Numbered from the stretch's first letter, positions 44,504-56,942 are shown. The stretch is DNA of 64,000 bases from Lyophyllum atratum (GCA_014905825.1 JACGCN010000007.1:186001-250000), one strand, 5' to 3'. Notes: generated by a model not told the origin, from the letters alone. A program made the numbers and translations.

Positions 44504-47175
44504 TAAGGAGTAGGGAGTAGTCCCCGTCGTCGCGAATCATCTCCGGACCCGAAGCCAATGTTATCAATCCTCGTGCCATTTTGATCCACACACCACTCTG
44601 GACGGGAGCAGGGAGGTTGTGTCCCAGCAGGCTCGTCTCCAACGTCTTTCAGAAGTAATGCCACAACTCCGTGCGCAGGGACCTGGTGAGCCGTGAAGTT
44701 CCGGACGACCGTTCCGTTATCGGTATGGGTCCAAAGATCCTATAGGAAATGACTGAGGCTCGGCAACGAACGCGGGGACTTGTGGTTCAACTAACCCGAA
44801 CAGAGTATTGACGCCCAGCACGAATCCAGGGTGACTCGGTCAAGTTGAAAAACATGTCAGCAGGCTGGTCTAGGACGTTCAACTGTGAAGAACTCAAGGG
44901 TCAGGAAGGCACAATTGATTTCTAGTGATGGCGGATGGCTCACGAGCATGAATACAGTGCCATTCTGGCTTTCGCCACTCCAGTACTGGGCTGGATGGGA
45001 AGCATTGTTCGTCCAGTAGCGCTGCAGTATGTCAAGGTATGAGTTGTGCACTCAACTTACGTGCAGATACGTACATTGACACCCCACCTGAAGGGCGTGA
45101 TGGCTGTCCCGACAACAGGGTCTTGATTTATAGCAATGATTTCTTTGTTCTTGAGAATTTCGAGCGTTTCCTTGGAGGCCCTCCCAAGCTACGGTGGATT
45201 AACGGTGAACGGGAAGAGGTGGTGGTACGAAACTTACATCAGTGGACTGTGCACAGCGTGTAGGTCAGTGATTACCAGATAGAGAGCGAGCGCAGTACGA
45301 ACGATGAGAAGAGGCGACTTGAGCAGCGCCCAAGCAGTGAAATGTGATTTAGCCTCATCATAGGTAAGGTCACCGTTGCCGCTGTGCCAGGTATGTAGTA
45401 TCAATAACGACAGCATGGTACAAGGAGTTCGACTTACACTTCGAGCTGCCAGTTGTGATATACTATTAGCTCGTGCAACTGAGACAGGAAACAAGTACTC
45501 ACAATGTCCATGTCGTTATGACCATAGAAATCAGACGCCCAAGCGATGAAAGAGTTTCTGCAAGATGAGGAGTAAGAAGAGGCAAGATCAAAGAAGAGGC
45601 AACATACCGGTTTATTATACTGCTCAGGACACGCCAGTCTGGTCCTACAAGACGCGGCGTCGATAAATGCTCCTTGATCAGAAATGCTGAGAGAGTTACC
45701 GATATCTTCGGTGGTCTAGAATACGGTGAGCAGATATTTTTGGTGATGCGGATAGACACGTACTCTCCAACTTTGTCCAAGTCGTCGAGCCCAGATCCAC
45801 GGTTGTTCCTGTGATGCAATGATGAGGTCACTTTCGAGTCGTTGAGTTGACTCGGAAAAAACATACCCTTCCCCATTGGCATATAGAGAACAGAATCGGA
45901 GGCTTCCCCGATGACTTGGCCAAATCAGTAATCGCGTTCGCCATACGCGTGTATTCTGTTGTTAAAACGTGAGAACGAATGAAAAAGCAGACCCGATAGA
46001 GCACCTACTGCCAATCATCCCTTCCCTGATAACTTCATCGAATGGGACTGCCAAGGGACTCAATAAAGTTGGAAAGCATGCGTGCTGGGACATTACCTGC
46101 ACAATTGTCATATCTAAGGGGAGAGAGTTATCGGTCAAACAGAAGATCCCAGGAAAGAGGGCATAACGGACTTGAGAAGATCGAATCCCCAATCTTGGAA
46201 AAGTTTAGCGTCTCTGTGGAACCGTCAGTTGCGAGTCGACGGCCGAGTATATGTGTGACGGACCTAGCTTCATTCTGGAACGACCCTGGGTAGCGTTGAC
46301 AGGTGAACCAACCAGAATCGCTATACTGGAGCGCCGAGATAAGCCGATAATTTATACGACATGGAAGTCACTCACAATTCCAGCTTTCCTACATTCAAGA
46401 CCAGTCAGGCAGGGTGTAAGGAATAGCACTAGGAGTTGACTCACAGGCCAAGCTTGTGAAGCTCGTCGGTCAAGTGGTTCATCCCTGAAGGGAAGCGTTC
46501 CTTGTCTATACGAGGACCGTCAATGACTTAGCGGGGACGATAATCGTGAGTTGACGAACTGGCAACTATGTCACCGGAATCATTCCGGACCTTTTCTGAG
46601 TAGCAATCGTCGAGGTTCATATGATCATAGCCGACATCCTGTCCGGGGTTGTTAGATACAATCATACTAGCAAGAGCGGCACTAACAATGAGGCCATGGG
46701 ACTTCATCAGCTTAGCTGTATCAAGAACTTTGTTCTCGTTTATGTCGCACTAGTAACGGAGGTCAAATAAGGGCAAAGCGGTAACGATTTGCTTGGGACG
46801 GACATAGTACGCGTTCCAAGCTATGTCATGATTAGCAAAAGTAGATTATCAGAGGAATAGGAGGACGCACTGTTATAGCCCATGACTGATAGGTATCCAA
46901 GGTGAGTTTATCGTCTTTTACTGGAAGCACTGTCACGCACATGGGAGGCGTCCGACGCCATGGGTGAGGGGGAGGGTAGTCTCAGGTATTGTGATTTTGG
47001 AAGGATATATCAAAGTTCCAATGATGACTGCGGACGCCAGAAGTGCCAGCGCAATTAAGAGAGTCCGAAATGTGAGGGTAAGGGTAACTTGGAACTTGGA
47101 TATCTTCTTCAGTGCACTGTCGGCTGGCGATGCGAGCGTCAGCTTAGACAAGTAGCATAAGAGTATGGGACACAC
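44504..47175 (-). CDS. GH27 alpha-galactosidase, membrane-anchored, copy 1
   Basis: GH27 enzymes release terminal alpha-galactose. Many short exons give, in order: an N-terminal hydrophobic helix TLLIALALLASAVIIGTLIY (type II anchor), NGVGRLP-type junction and MGYNSWNAY, CDINENKVLDTAKLMKSHGL, DVGYDHMNLDDCYSEK, ERFPSGMNHLTDELHKLGL, YSDSGWFTC, LFQDWGFDLLKYDNCA with the nucleophile Asp, MANAITDLAKSSGKPPILFS, SWRTTEDIG with the acid/base Asp, NSFIAWASDFYGHNDMD, NGDLTYDEAKSHFTAWALLK and the C-terminal beta domain DLWTHTDNGTVVRNFTAHQV. The listed start is the Met of the anchor exon; one or two upstream exons reaching 47.33 kb (MVHGTGHGESEE) are possible but unresolved. Few GH27 enzymes carry a membrane anchor, so it may act at the cell surface. 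Confidence 0.75.
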
Positions 47176-47901
47176 CCTGTTCCCGATTACTAGGATTCGA
47201 GATGTGGGAATCTGATCCTGTGTGCGGCAGAAGTGCTATGAAAAGGTAAAAGGTCAGAAGACACGCCAAGGCTTCCGAAGATCTAAATTGCGTACGTTCT
47301 TCTGATTCTCCGTGTCCAGTTCCATGAACCATGTTAGGAACCTCTTAGGTATACGCTGACCGCTAATTCAGAGCCATTAGGTCAGTATTGCATATGCAGA
47401 CATTCTAGTATAACACACCGTGGTGGTCAATGGTCATAAATTTGATAGCACAGCACCAGAGTGACACCGACGGCGGTAGCCGCTCGTCACAGGCACCATT
47501 ATGGGCACGTGTAAATCACGGGATCACGACGCGTCTTGAAATTCTCGATTCTCATGCACCGAAAGAACGCGAACACGGTCTGGGAACGGTAGCTCATACA
47601 AAAAAAGTAATAAAGACAGTACCGCATTTATAAAATGAGTTATCTGCCTTTATTCCCAGGCGTGAAACGCGTCGCTCTCTTATGCTGTGCCTCCTTTCCC
47701 TCTCGTGCACCGAAATAACGCTAACAAGGTCTGGCAGATTTCGAAGTCATGTAATAAGTGACCAACGTAGTCTCCCGCCAGATTGGATAAAATGTCCCCT
47801 CATTTGTACGTTACGAAGAAAAAAACATCACACAGCAAACGATACCACCGATATCATCAAGCTTCCCACCAAAACTCGCCAAAGCCACTCCGCCTTAGCT
47901 G
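47176..47901. other. Spacer between the GH27 copies
   Basis: Contains the upstream region, possibly first exons, of copy 1 and the 3' flank of copy 2. Frames at 47430-47633 and 47682-48050 on plus have no motif; the latter overlaps the end of copy 2. Confidence 0.4.
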
Positions 47902-50562
47902 CTAAAATCCAATATTATCAATCCTCGTCCCATTCTGATCCATACACCATTCCAAGCGAGCACACGGAGGATCCAACCCCGCCGGTTCGTCTCCCGCATC
48001 TCTCAGCAACAAAGCCACGACGCCATGTGCCGGAACTCGGCTTGCCGTGAAGTTGCGGAAAATGGTCCCGTTGTCGGTATGAGCCCAGAGGTCCTATTAG
48101 TATCAAGTAGTATTGAGTCTCGGGGGCCGGGGCGTGGTATCATATCGAACGTACCCGAACGGAGTATTGACGGCCGGCCCGAATCCAAGGGGACTCCGTC
48201 AGATTGAAGAACATGTCCGCGGGTTCATTGAGGACATTGAGCTACCGTCGGGCAACAGTATTCGTAAGTATGGCTCTAACACTGTCGTAATGGGACAAGT
48301 CGCACCAGCATGAACACTGTTCCATTCTGACTCTCTCCGCTCCAGTACTGTGCTGGACGATCAGAATCACTGGTCCAGTCCGGCTATGCATGCCACGATA
48401 CTAAGAAACATCCCAATGAGGACAAGTTGCGGGAACCCCTCACATTGACTCCCCATCGGAATGGGCTGATAGAAGTCCCGACTATGGGATCCTGGTTTAT
48501 CGCAATAATCTCGGTGTTCTTGAGGATCTCGAGCGTCTCCTTGGTCGCGATTGACAGCTAAGTCCCTATATCGTGAGTGGCGCCTAGTGCTCCATGATCG
48601 GCGAAACTCACGTCCGTGGACTGTGATTGAAGCTTTTGATCAGGAACGCGTAGTAGACAAGAGAAGAAGCACGCACGATCAAAAGTGGTGACTTCATGAG
48701 TGCCCAAGCAGTAAAGTGCGCCTTGGCCTCGTCGAACGTCAAGTCACCATTTCCACTACTAAGGTGTCAGCTACACCAAACGGCCATTGACGAGACTCAC
48801 ACTTCGAGCTACATGTGGAGGGATGAATCTGAGCATGATAGTTAAAGTTGGAAAGAAGGTGGACTAACGATGTCCATGTCGTTGCGGCCGTAGAAGTCAG
48901 TCGCCGAAGTGATAAAAGAGTTCCTGGAACGGTCAATCAGACTATGGCCAAAACACGCAGCAATTTAACACACTGGTTTATGATACTGCTCAGGATCCAC
49001 CATTCAGGGCCTGAAAAAGCAACAAAAACAAACGATCAACCCAGTCTGTATAAAGGTAAAGATGCAAGACTTGCCAATATCTTCCGTCGTCTAGCGGTAA
49101 CATAAGCACCAACTCTCCCAAGCTACAAACAAAAACATCCACTCACCCTCCAGCTCTGTCCAAACCGCCTAGCCCACAACCAAGGCTGCTCCTATCACAC
49201 GCACATCAGTACCCCAAGAACCAGTCAATCTCCTGATAGAAAACCCATACCCTTCCCCACTGGCACAACGAGAAGATGATCGGAGGCTTTCCCGACGACT
49301 TTGCCAGATCCGCGATAGCGTTTGACATCCTTGAGTACTCTAAATAAGTCTCATCAGCCACGCCGTCACCCCTCCGGGGGTCGAACCATCCGCTCACTGC
49401 CAACCATGCCTTCTTTGATGACGTGGTCAAAAGGGACTTCACGTCCAAAAACCTGTTAACACCGTTCCTCTGATCATCTAGAACGGGATGTATCACCTGC
49501 ACAGTTGTCGTATCTGTCCAGGCGGGGCGTTAGCTAGGGGAAGATGGACATGCGACGGAAGCGCTGACTTCAGGAGATCGAATCCCCAATCCTGGAAGAG
49601 CTTCGCATCTCTGGTCGATTACTTAGTTCAGATTCTGCTCAACATGTACCGCGGGAGGGCTGACCTCGCTTCGTTCTGGAACGATCCGGGGAAGAGCTGG
49701 CACGTGAACCACCCAGAATCGCTGTACTGTAGAGCAGTGGGTAAGACTAAAAAAACTCCCACTTTGGTTGGTACAGCTCACTATGCCTGCTTTGCTGGGA
49801 TCGTCGTGATGAGATAGTGTTGTGTTGCAAGCAATTACGGAAACTCACAGCCCAAGCTCATGAATCTGGCCCGTCAAATTATTCATTCCGGACGGGAACC
49901 GCTCCTTGTCTACAACAACCCCCCATTTAGCAAGCCTAAACAATACGAAAAACGGGTCTCGACGCACTCGCGACGATATCGCCGGCAGCAGTCCTGTTCT
50001 TCTCAGAGTAGCAGTCGTCGAGGTTCATATGATCATAGCCGACATCCTGTCACACACCATGATCATGACAGTCAGTGCCGACCAACCTTTCATGATACGA
50101 CGTACCAGAAGTCCCAGAGACTTCATCAGGTGTGCGGTTTCGAGAACTACAGTTTCGTTTATGTCGCACTGATGCGATTTTTAGTTAGGGTCATCAAGAA
50201 AGGTTTGCTTTACAAACATGGTATGCATTCCAAGCTACAGCAAATACGTGAGCGACTTGATCAACGAGGTTTCTATTGACTCAACTATTGTAGCCCATGA
50301 CTTGACGATGATGTAGCGTATCAGCCGTATCTGATCATGCAGAGCCAGCGTAGAACTCACAAGGAAGGCGACCCACACCATTGTCGAGCGCAACAGCAGG
50401 CGGAGCCTTGAGTAGCATCGTACCCGCAAACACCGCTGCGAGCGTCAAGAGCACCATCACGTAGTATACTCTGTACCGATATGACCTGGAGTTGGGTCCT
50501 CCAAGTTCGTCATGGTACTGCCTCCCCGGACTCGGTTTATATTGGTCCTGGAGGAATCCCAT
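47902..50562 (-). CDS. GH27 alpha-galactosidase, membrane-anchored, copy 2
   Basis: A tandem paralogue of copy 1. The first exon encodes a cytosolic tail MGFLQDQYKPSPGRQYHDEL, a helix VYYVMVLLTLAAVFAGTMLL and DNGVGRLP. After splicing it continues MGYNTWNAYH, CDINETVVLETAHLMKSLGL, DVGYDHMNLDDCYSEKNRTA, ERFPSGMNNLTGQIHELGL, KAGIYSDSGWFTCQLFPGSF, DAKLFQDWGFDLLKYDNCA (nucleophile Asp), SWRTTEDIGK (acid/base Asp) and DLWAHTDNGTIFRNFTASRV, ending DQNGTRIDNIGF. I could follow every junction through the catalytic domain without a frame break. Introns are 45-60 bp. The short spacing and shared anchor show a local duplication of a surface-type enzyme. Confidence 0.75.
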
Positions 50563-51474
50563 CGTTCATGTGGACACGGTGATCACGATGACCGAAGTGG
50601 ACACTCAGGCTGGGTTCAAGGGAACCGACTATGTGCACGGCAGAAGCTCCGTCGATGCGCAACAGGGTTGGAGAACACTGCGAAGGGAGGAAAACGTACA
50701 CACGCTTTTTAGCTAATGCTCCACTGAAGTATGCAGGACCTGCTGCCTGAGCGGCGCGTCCGGGTCAGCTGGCTCTAAATCATGTGAGCGCATGATCGAA
50801 TTAGTGGGACTCTGCCTAGGAGCTATTCTCCACTCGAACGAAGCCGAGGCTCTCTCTCTGGTAGAGACAATAGATGAGTCGTAAAAATGGAAGATCAGCA
50901 CCCAAACGAGATATCTCGCGGGTTGTTCCCAACCCCGCATGGGGCAGACGTAGACCCTCGAAGCAATCCGCTTCTTACAGAAGTTCGCTCGGTCTGGCGG
51001 ATGGGGTGAAAGAGGCCATTTGATCTTGATGTTTGACAGGCTGTGGGTTTCGAAGGGTGTATGTATTGATATAGTTGGCTGTGGACAAGTTGGCGAAGGT
51101 GATGCTGGGAGAAGGATGGTCCGACTGCTTCTATTATTATGATGTAAGGTGTACCAGCGTTTCATAACACCAGCTGCAGCTCATTCGTGGAGTCAGACGC
51201 AGTACAGTAGATACAGATCTTCACCTCCTGGCCGGTTTTTTGAAAAAGGTTAGCATGTTTATCATGGATTCATTGGTGGTAGAGTCCAAACTTACTTCCT
51301 ATTACTCCGTGAAACCAAAGCTAAGACGCACGAAATAGTACCCAGGCTCAACTCGCGCAATACAAAGGGGTATGGACCGGTGCAGGTCTGCGGAGGCTTG
51401 TGACTCGACGATTTGGCGACACGCGACAGTCACGATCATGTGACAAGTCGCGTCGTTTACTCCAACCACCACCC
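50563..51474. other. Divergent intergenic region
   Basis: 0.9 kb between the GH27 copy 2 start and the Sos7-like gene start. The minus frame 50713-51165 has no motif. Confidence 0.5.
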
Positions 51475-52751
51475 ATGCAGAACCAGCGGCGCTCCTCCTC
51501 ATCCTTCGGCACGCCTCAGCAGGAGCAACGGCTCAAAGCCGCCGAGTCACTCAAATCCCGCATCGAACAGGCCAACCTCCAGCTCCTCCGAAACGTCACC
51601 GACTTCAAATCCTGGAAGCTCGACTTAGACGAGGCATCCGACGCCGAGGATGTCGAACTGAAGGACCCCGCCATCGTCGCCGCAGACGTCTCCGCCCAAA
51701 TCGTCCGTATCTTACTCTTCAAATTTGAAGACGACACTGACCGCCGTTCACAACTGTACAGTCGTTTCTCCGGAAACTCAAATTCCAGTATCTAGAGCAA
51801 AACGCCAAAGACCGCTACGTCAAGTCCATCGTCAGCGACATCGACGACGCCCCAATCGTCACAACCGAGGACAACAAAGACCTCCTCGCACGCAACGCCG
51901 CCAAAAAGGAAGAACTCAAAATCGCCAAATCAAGCCTCGCCGAAACCCAACGCGACATCCGCACCCTAGCTCCCCTCGTCGAAACAGGTCCGTCCCACAT
52001 CCATCCCCCCCACCCCCCCCTCTTACTCTTACCCACCCCAACACAGACTACCTCAAAGTCCGCCAATCCACCTCCCACGCCGTCACCCTCGCCCAACAAA
52101 TCATCGACGCCCGCCTCTCCCTCACCCGCCTCCTTAAAACGCACCCCCACCCGCGCCTCACCATCCCCCTCGCCGACCAAAAACTCATCGACCAGGTAAC
52201 GCAGATGCAACTCCTCTCCGACGAGCTTTCCTCCGTCCAAGACCGTGTCCAATCCCTTAAAGACGAGCTGAAGCGCGGTGCGCTGGAGGTGGAGAGTCTG
52301 CGCGTGGAGCGCGCGGAGGTGGAGAAGAAGGTGAAGATGTCGCGCGTGGAGGAGGACGATGGGCGGTTGGTGCCTCTGTACGACTGGTGCGTGATGCTGC
52401 TCCTGTGTTCACGCTCAGGCCTCACACTCGATTCATAACAGGTACACAGCCTCCATGCACCTCCACCGCTCCATGAACGACCTCCACGAATCATACACCG
52501 CCTCCGAGAACGAGCTCCGCCTCACCTACAACGTCGATGCCCATGCCGGGGGGGGAGCAAAACCGCAGCGCATAACCATCACCTTGATATTCGCCCCGGA
52601 CACGCGGGAGCTCGCGGCTGTTCAGGCTGTGGGGCTTGAGGAATTGGGCGTGGAGGTGGGCGATTTGATTGATGCGCATGTGCAGGTTAATGATGTGCAT
52701 GGGGTGGTTGCGGCGATTCTTGGGAGGGCTAGGACACGGCATATCACGTAG
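51475..52751 (+). CDS. Kinetochore protein Sos7-like coiled-coil
   Basis: Sos7 (fission yeast) binds Spc7/KNL1 at the kinetochore, in the Zwint/Kre28 position. The first exon (51475-51702) encodes MQNQRRSSSSFGTPQQEQRL and AESLKSRIEQANLQLLRNVT. A 59-bp intron (51703-51761) is followed by SFLRKLKFQYLEQNAKDRYV, KSIVSDIDDAPIVTTEDNKD, a long coiled coil with ARLSLTRLLKTHPHPRLTIP and DELKRGALEVESLRVERAEV, then DDGRLVPLYDWYTASMHLHR, ENELRLTYNV and a C-terminal globular part (DTRELAAVQAVGLEELGVEV) ending RARTRHIT. The SFLRKLKFQYLEQNAKDRYV block is what I recognise as Sos7-type. The family call is from memory; coiled-coil assignments carry some risk. Confidence 0.65.
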
Positions 52752-53147
52752 GGGCGTTGGGGGACCCTTGTATTTTGTGAATGGTTTCGTGGGTGTATAT
52801 TGTATTTCTTTTGTATAGGTGACGAGCGCAACATTGTTTTTCTAATGACTCCCTGCCGATGCGCTATTCGTAAGTCGTCATAGATGACTATGTCAGCGCA
52901 TGGGTAAGCACAACGGGATAGCGTAATCTCTCAAGGAGGCCTAATGACGTAACCGACGAACATGGTGGAAGGCGCATTCGTCCGAGCCCGACACACTCCC
53001 CACCACCATGTCCTTGACACAGACATATAGGAGAGAAACTCATAAAACACGCTCTCGAGACAACTAACACAAGAAAACGTCCATAGCATAATACAATTAC
53101 AACAAGTATATTACAAAATTATCACACACAAGTTCTCAACGACACAT
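52752..53147. other. Convergent 3' region
   Basis: Between the Sos7-like stop and the metallothionein stop. No gene seen; AT-rich near 53.08-53.13 kb, likely the metallothionein 3' UTR. Confidence 0.5.
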
Positions 53148-53514
53148 CTAGCAAGTGCACGGCTTGTCCGAGCCCATGCAGCCGCACTTGTCGCCTACGC
53201 CCGAGCCGGCGCAGTTGCACTACACATCCACATCCCCAAAAAACTGCATCAGCGGGGGTGTTACACTCAAGGAGGGGTGAAGAGGGGACTGACGCTAGCG
53301 GTGTGTTTCTTGTTCTGGCAGTTATTGCAGTTGCACTGGTTCTTGGGGCATTTACATCCCGTGCCTTGGGTGCCGCACGACCTTCAACGGGGGGGGGTGG
53401 GGGGGGGGGGGGGGTATGAGCTCCTACACTCCTACACTCCGAAGAGAGGGTGAATGGGCAGACGACTCACCCGCAGTTCTGGCTCTGCTCGGGGCAAGTA
53501 CAATCATTAGCCAT
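53148..53514 (-). CDS. Metallothionein, 67 residues, 15 cysteines
   Basis: This is a small cytosolic protein that buffers copper, zinc or cadmium through thiolates. No single open frame covers it, but three exons (53514-53471, 53381-53294, 53219-53148) splice to 67 residues with 15 Cys and no aromatic residue. Segments are MANDCTCPEQSQNCGSCGTQ, then GTGCKCPKNQCNCNNCQNKK, HTASCNCAGSGVGD and KCGCMGSDKPCTC. Cys-x-Cys pairs (CTC, CKC, CNC twice, CGC, CTC) are the expected metal-binding pattern. Intron 1 (89 bp) contains a C-run on the coding strand (poly-G on plus) of over 20 bases. A TATA element lies about 117 bp upstream. With the Ctr gene at 28 kb it forms the window's copper-handling set, though unlinked. 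Confidence 0.9.
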
Positions 53515-53630
53515 GACGTCCGGAAAATAAGCTGGTGGGTTGTGGGTTGTGATTGTATTCGTATTGGCTGATAGTAATGGTGGTGGTTGCGTTCTTGGGT
53601 TTCAGAGTCTGAGACGGGGGCGTGAGGGGG

Positions 53631-53639
53631 TTTATATAC
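53631..53639 (-). promoter_or_regulatory. TATA element of the metallothionein gene
   Basis: GTATATAAA on the minus strand, about 117 bp upstream of the metallothionein ATG. A strong TATA suits an inducible gene. No metal-response core (TGCRCNC) was found convincingly. Confidence 0.45.
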
Positions 53640-54024
53640 GTGCGGGGGGTGGGTTGACGAGGGGATGACGTAGGGGGTGAAGGAATGTGCGCGGTGGTCT
53701 TGGATCTTTGTGGAAGGAAGTGGCGCGGGTCTCGGGTCTCGGGCCTCGGCGCGGAGGCAAAATTAGATTGGAGATCGGAATTGCTCATTCCACTGGATTG
53801 CTACTGAACTGCTGGGGCTTGCTGGGGGGACGAGGATGGGGTCATGGCTCGCCCTTCACAAGGCCACAATACTCGCCGACTAGTTAAAATCCGCTCCCAA
53901 CGGCGCTCCTATTCCAAGCCAAACCCGATGACGACACTCATGAATAAGGAGTGTGCCAGGGAGCCGTATAATTTAATTCAGCCTGCATTAATCAATCGGT
54001 ATACGAGTACAACAGCACAATTCA
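53640..54024. other. No gene seen
   Basis: Upstream of the metallothionein and downstream of GPI8. Only short frames. Confidence 0.5.
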
Positions 54025-55543
54025 TCACTTCTTCAGCCCCACCCACCCCACCAAACACCCCACAATCACCGCCCCACCCCACGACCTCACCTTTCTCCCC
54101 ACCCCCCCCTCCCCCTCCCCCTTGCTCACCACCTCCCCCGGCCTCGAGGCGTGCACCCGTTGCGGGTGGTTATGCACCCGATGCTGGTGCCACGGCTCCG
54201 TGCGCGCAGCAGCCGCGGGCTTGTTGGGCTGTGTTGGTGGTGGTGGTGGTGGTGGGGGGCTGACCTCCACTTGCGCGACGCCGCCGAAGAAGTCCGTGAT
54301 AAGCGCGTCCGTGAGGGGCCGCTTGTACAGGTCACTCCGGACGCCGGGGTGGGAGTTGATCTTGTTCACGTCGTACGTGCCGAACTGTCGGAAGGAAGGA
54401 GGTCAAGGTAAGTGAGAGGGCGTTCATAAGGGGAGAGTGGGAGGGGAGGGGAGGGGGACTTGCGAGGTCGGCCATGGTCATGTGGCTGGTCTTGTTGATG
54501 CCTTCCATGTATTCGAGGACGTAGTGGGTGTAGGCGTCGATTACGGCCACGCCGATGTCGTTGTCGTTTTCGTACTGCGGAAATATGAGTGTCAGTGCAC
54601 GGAGGAGGGTGGACGAGGAGGGGAGACGCACGGAGTAGGAGTTCTCGCCGAGCTCTGAGGAGCCCGTCGCGAGGATATTGGGGGAGTAGAATTTGGAATA
54701 CATGGTGTTCGCCTGGCACGTATCGATCATGAAGAATATTTCGTTGTATCTTCACAAAAGCGCTGGTGAGACGACACAAGCCTTTCATGGGAACGACTGG
54801 GCATACCGCTTCTTTTGGTACATCTGCTCAAACGCATCGGCGATGTCAAAGGCGCTGATCTCCTCGTTGTCCTGGAACTTGAGGAACTCGTTGCCCCCGT
54901 GGCCGGTCATGTACACGAAGACGTTGGACCGGTCGTCCGTCAGCAGGCGTTTGGAGCGCGGGACTGAGGGTTCCATTCGGCCTGCGGACGGGGAATGAGA
55001 AGAAAGAATAGAATAGACAGAGGCGATAACGACGTACCTGTCAAGACACGGATGAAGTTCTCGACTGTGACCTCGTAGCCCCGATAATCGACCTCGATGT
55101 TGTCTCCGTAGAGGTCAAGATGCCGTCCGCGGTTGGCATAGACGCTCCCGGGGAATTTGTTGCGTGCGTTGCAGGAGGCGTCGTCCGCCAGCATAAGGAT
55201 GATATTTGAGTCCGGGATTCCTAGGCGCTTCACCGTCCGATACCTACGAGATACATGTTAGAATCAGATAATAGAGATAGTATCTAAGATCTCACATCCC
55301 AAGGGCATTGGCCATATGCTGTAGAACAGTCAGCGACAGCGACGCCCAATGAAGCGATGAACATACCCGATAATTGAACCAGTACCTCGAAGCACAGACC
55401 AACACAGCCCAGTTATTGGTATGAGCCGAGCCCCCAGTCGTAGAATTCCTGAAAAAGTCACGAACGGCATCCTCCTGGGATGCATCCGTGGCGAGGACAC
55501 CCAGAGCCCAGAGCAGGACGTGGAAGACGGCGAGGAACAGCAT
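54025..55543 (-). CDS. GPI8: GPI transamidase catalytic subunit Gpi8/PIG-K
   Basis: Gpi8 is the C13-family cysteine protease of the ER transamidase that swaps a C-terminal signal for a GPI anchor. A signal peptide ([20 protein letters not shown]) is followed by [60 protein letters not shown], the strand [20 protein letters not shown] with the catalytic His, [20 protein letters not shown] with the catalytic Cys, and SEL(G)ENSYSY. After the conserved catalytic region a polyproline run and a His/Arg-rich linker lead to a C-terminal membrane segment [15 protein letters not shown]. The start was chosen at the Met that opens the signal peptide; an upstream in-frame Met (55588) would add 15 residues. 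Only about 46 bp separate it from the divergent HCNGP gene. Confidence 0.93.
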
Positions 55544-55589
55544 GAGCTGAGTTTGAATTCCAACTCGATCACCAACCATCATCCACAAA

Positions 55590-56942
55590 ATGCACGGTGA
55601 GCTCTTATCCCTGCCCCCCGTCCTCCTCCTCCGAGCTCACGACCCCGCAGGCCTCGTCGAATACGACGGCGACTCGCAAAGTGACTCGGAGAACCACGCC
55701 TCCTCCTCCAAGGTCCTCCCGCCCCGGGATACCACGCATGTGAGAAACCTCATTTCTCTCCCCCTCATGGCCATTTCCCTCTTTGTTGGCTGTCCTTTCT
55801 GGTTCGGATAGGATAAACCACTGAAGTCCGGCCCCAATGCCTCCTCAGAACGTGCGTCCCCCTCATAACCCATGTCTCTCTGATTCAGGCCTGACAATAC
55901 AATACAATACAACAGCACGACGACCTCAAATCCAAAAATCGCACGTTATCATTCGCCGGCCCCCAGCTGCCGCCAAGACCTACACCCGCGCTCATCTCTC
56001 GGAAGAAGCCCTGCAAGACGTGAAAGCACAGAGTACAACCCAAAGGCACTTGTCGGAGTCTCCCATGGATCTCGACACGCCACGTCCCAGCGCCGAGCCC
56101 GCCGAGCAACCCCAGGACGAGCTGGCGCGCATACGGGCGCTCATCCATCCACCGCCCATACCAGGCGTAGAGGACTGGGGCATCCCCCCTGCCTCGACCG
56201 AGCCTCCCGACCCCGCGATCGCAGTACGCCCCCTCCCCTCCCCCATGCACAAAAACCATTTCTCACTAAAAACCTCCTCCTTCAACAGACCAAACTCGCG
56301 CAATTCCACGCCCTAAAGCGCGCCCCCACCACCCCCAAACACTTCAACGACTCCCTCATGTCCAACCGCTCCTTCCGCAACCCGCACCTCTACACCAAAC
56401 TCGTCGAATTCGTCGACGTCGACGAGCGCACCACGAACTTCCCGAGGGACATCTGGAACCCGGACGACGTGGAACCGGAGTGGTACGCGGAGCGAATCGG
56501 TACGTCGTTGTTTAAGAAGAAAGCGGGGCCTCTGTTCATGCCGTCCGCCGTTCCATCCCACAAATGACCTACTTATCCATTCACACACGCTACCCTCTAC
56601 CCTCACGCGACACACCCCGCTGGCGCCTCTTAAATCGTATCTTGCATCGTCCTTGTGTCTTGTGTCGTGCATCTCATAACGGGGCCCCGCACCCGTTGGG
56701 CCTGTGAAGCCGAACACCAGAAGACGCGCTCGGAGCAGCAGGCGGCGGCGCAGTCTGCGGGGAAGAGGGGGCAGATCAGTTTCACGTCGTCCGCGGCGGG
56801 GAAGGCTAAAGGGAAGGAGAAGGAGACAGGGACGAAAGCGGGGATGGGGACGGCGGTGGGGAGGAAGAGTCGCTTTCAGCCGTATGGGTCTGAGCTTGGG
56901 AGTGGAGGGAGGAAGGAGCGGGAGGGGAGTCGATGGGGTTAG
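55590..56942 (+). CDS. HCNGP-like protein (SAP30BP family)
   Basis: HCNGP/SAP30BP proteins act in pre-mRNA splicing and transcriptional repression in the nucleus. The first exon seems to be only 7 bp (ATGCACG), spliced to give [20 protein letters not shown], the family-typical acidic start. Later exons encode [40 protein letters not shown] and PP, then after an intron [40 protein letters not shown] and [20 protein letters not shown], the HCNGP signature. A ~205-bp intron precedes the last exon [20 protein letters not shown] to [20 protein letters not shown]. The acceptor of that intron ends GTGAAG, so its exact position is uncertain. The last ~20 codons recur in the chimera at 27.55-27.61 kb. 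Confidence 0.85.

Noticed and set aside
51751..51761. A 6-bp GTACAG intron in the Sos7-like gene
   Set aside because: Far too short; a 59-bp GT-AG intron at 51703-51761 gives the same frame restoration with a better product.
51815..52494. Long minus-strand frames opposite the Sos7-like gene
   Set aside because: Shadows of the plus-strand coding bias, with low-complexity translations and no motif.
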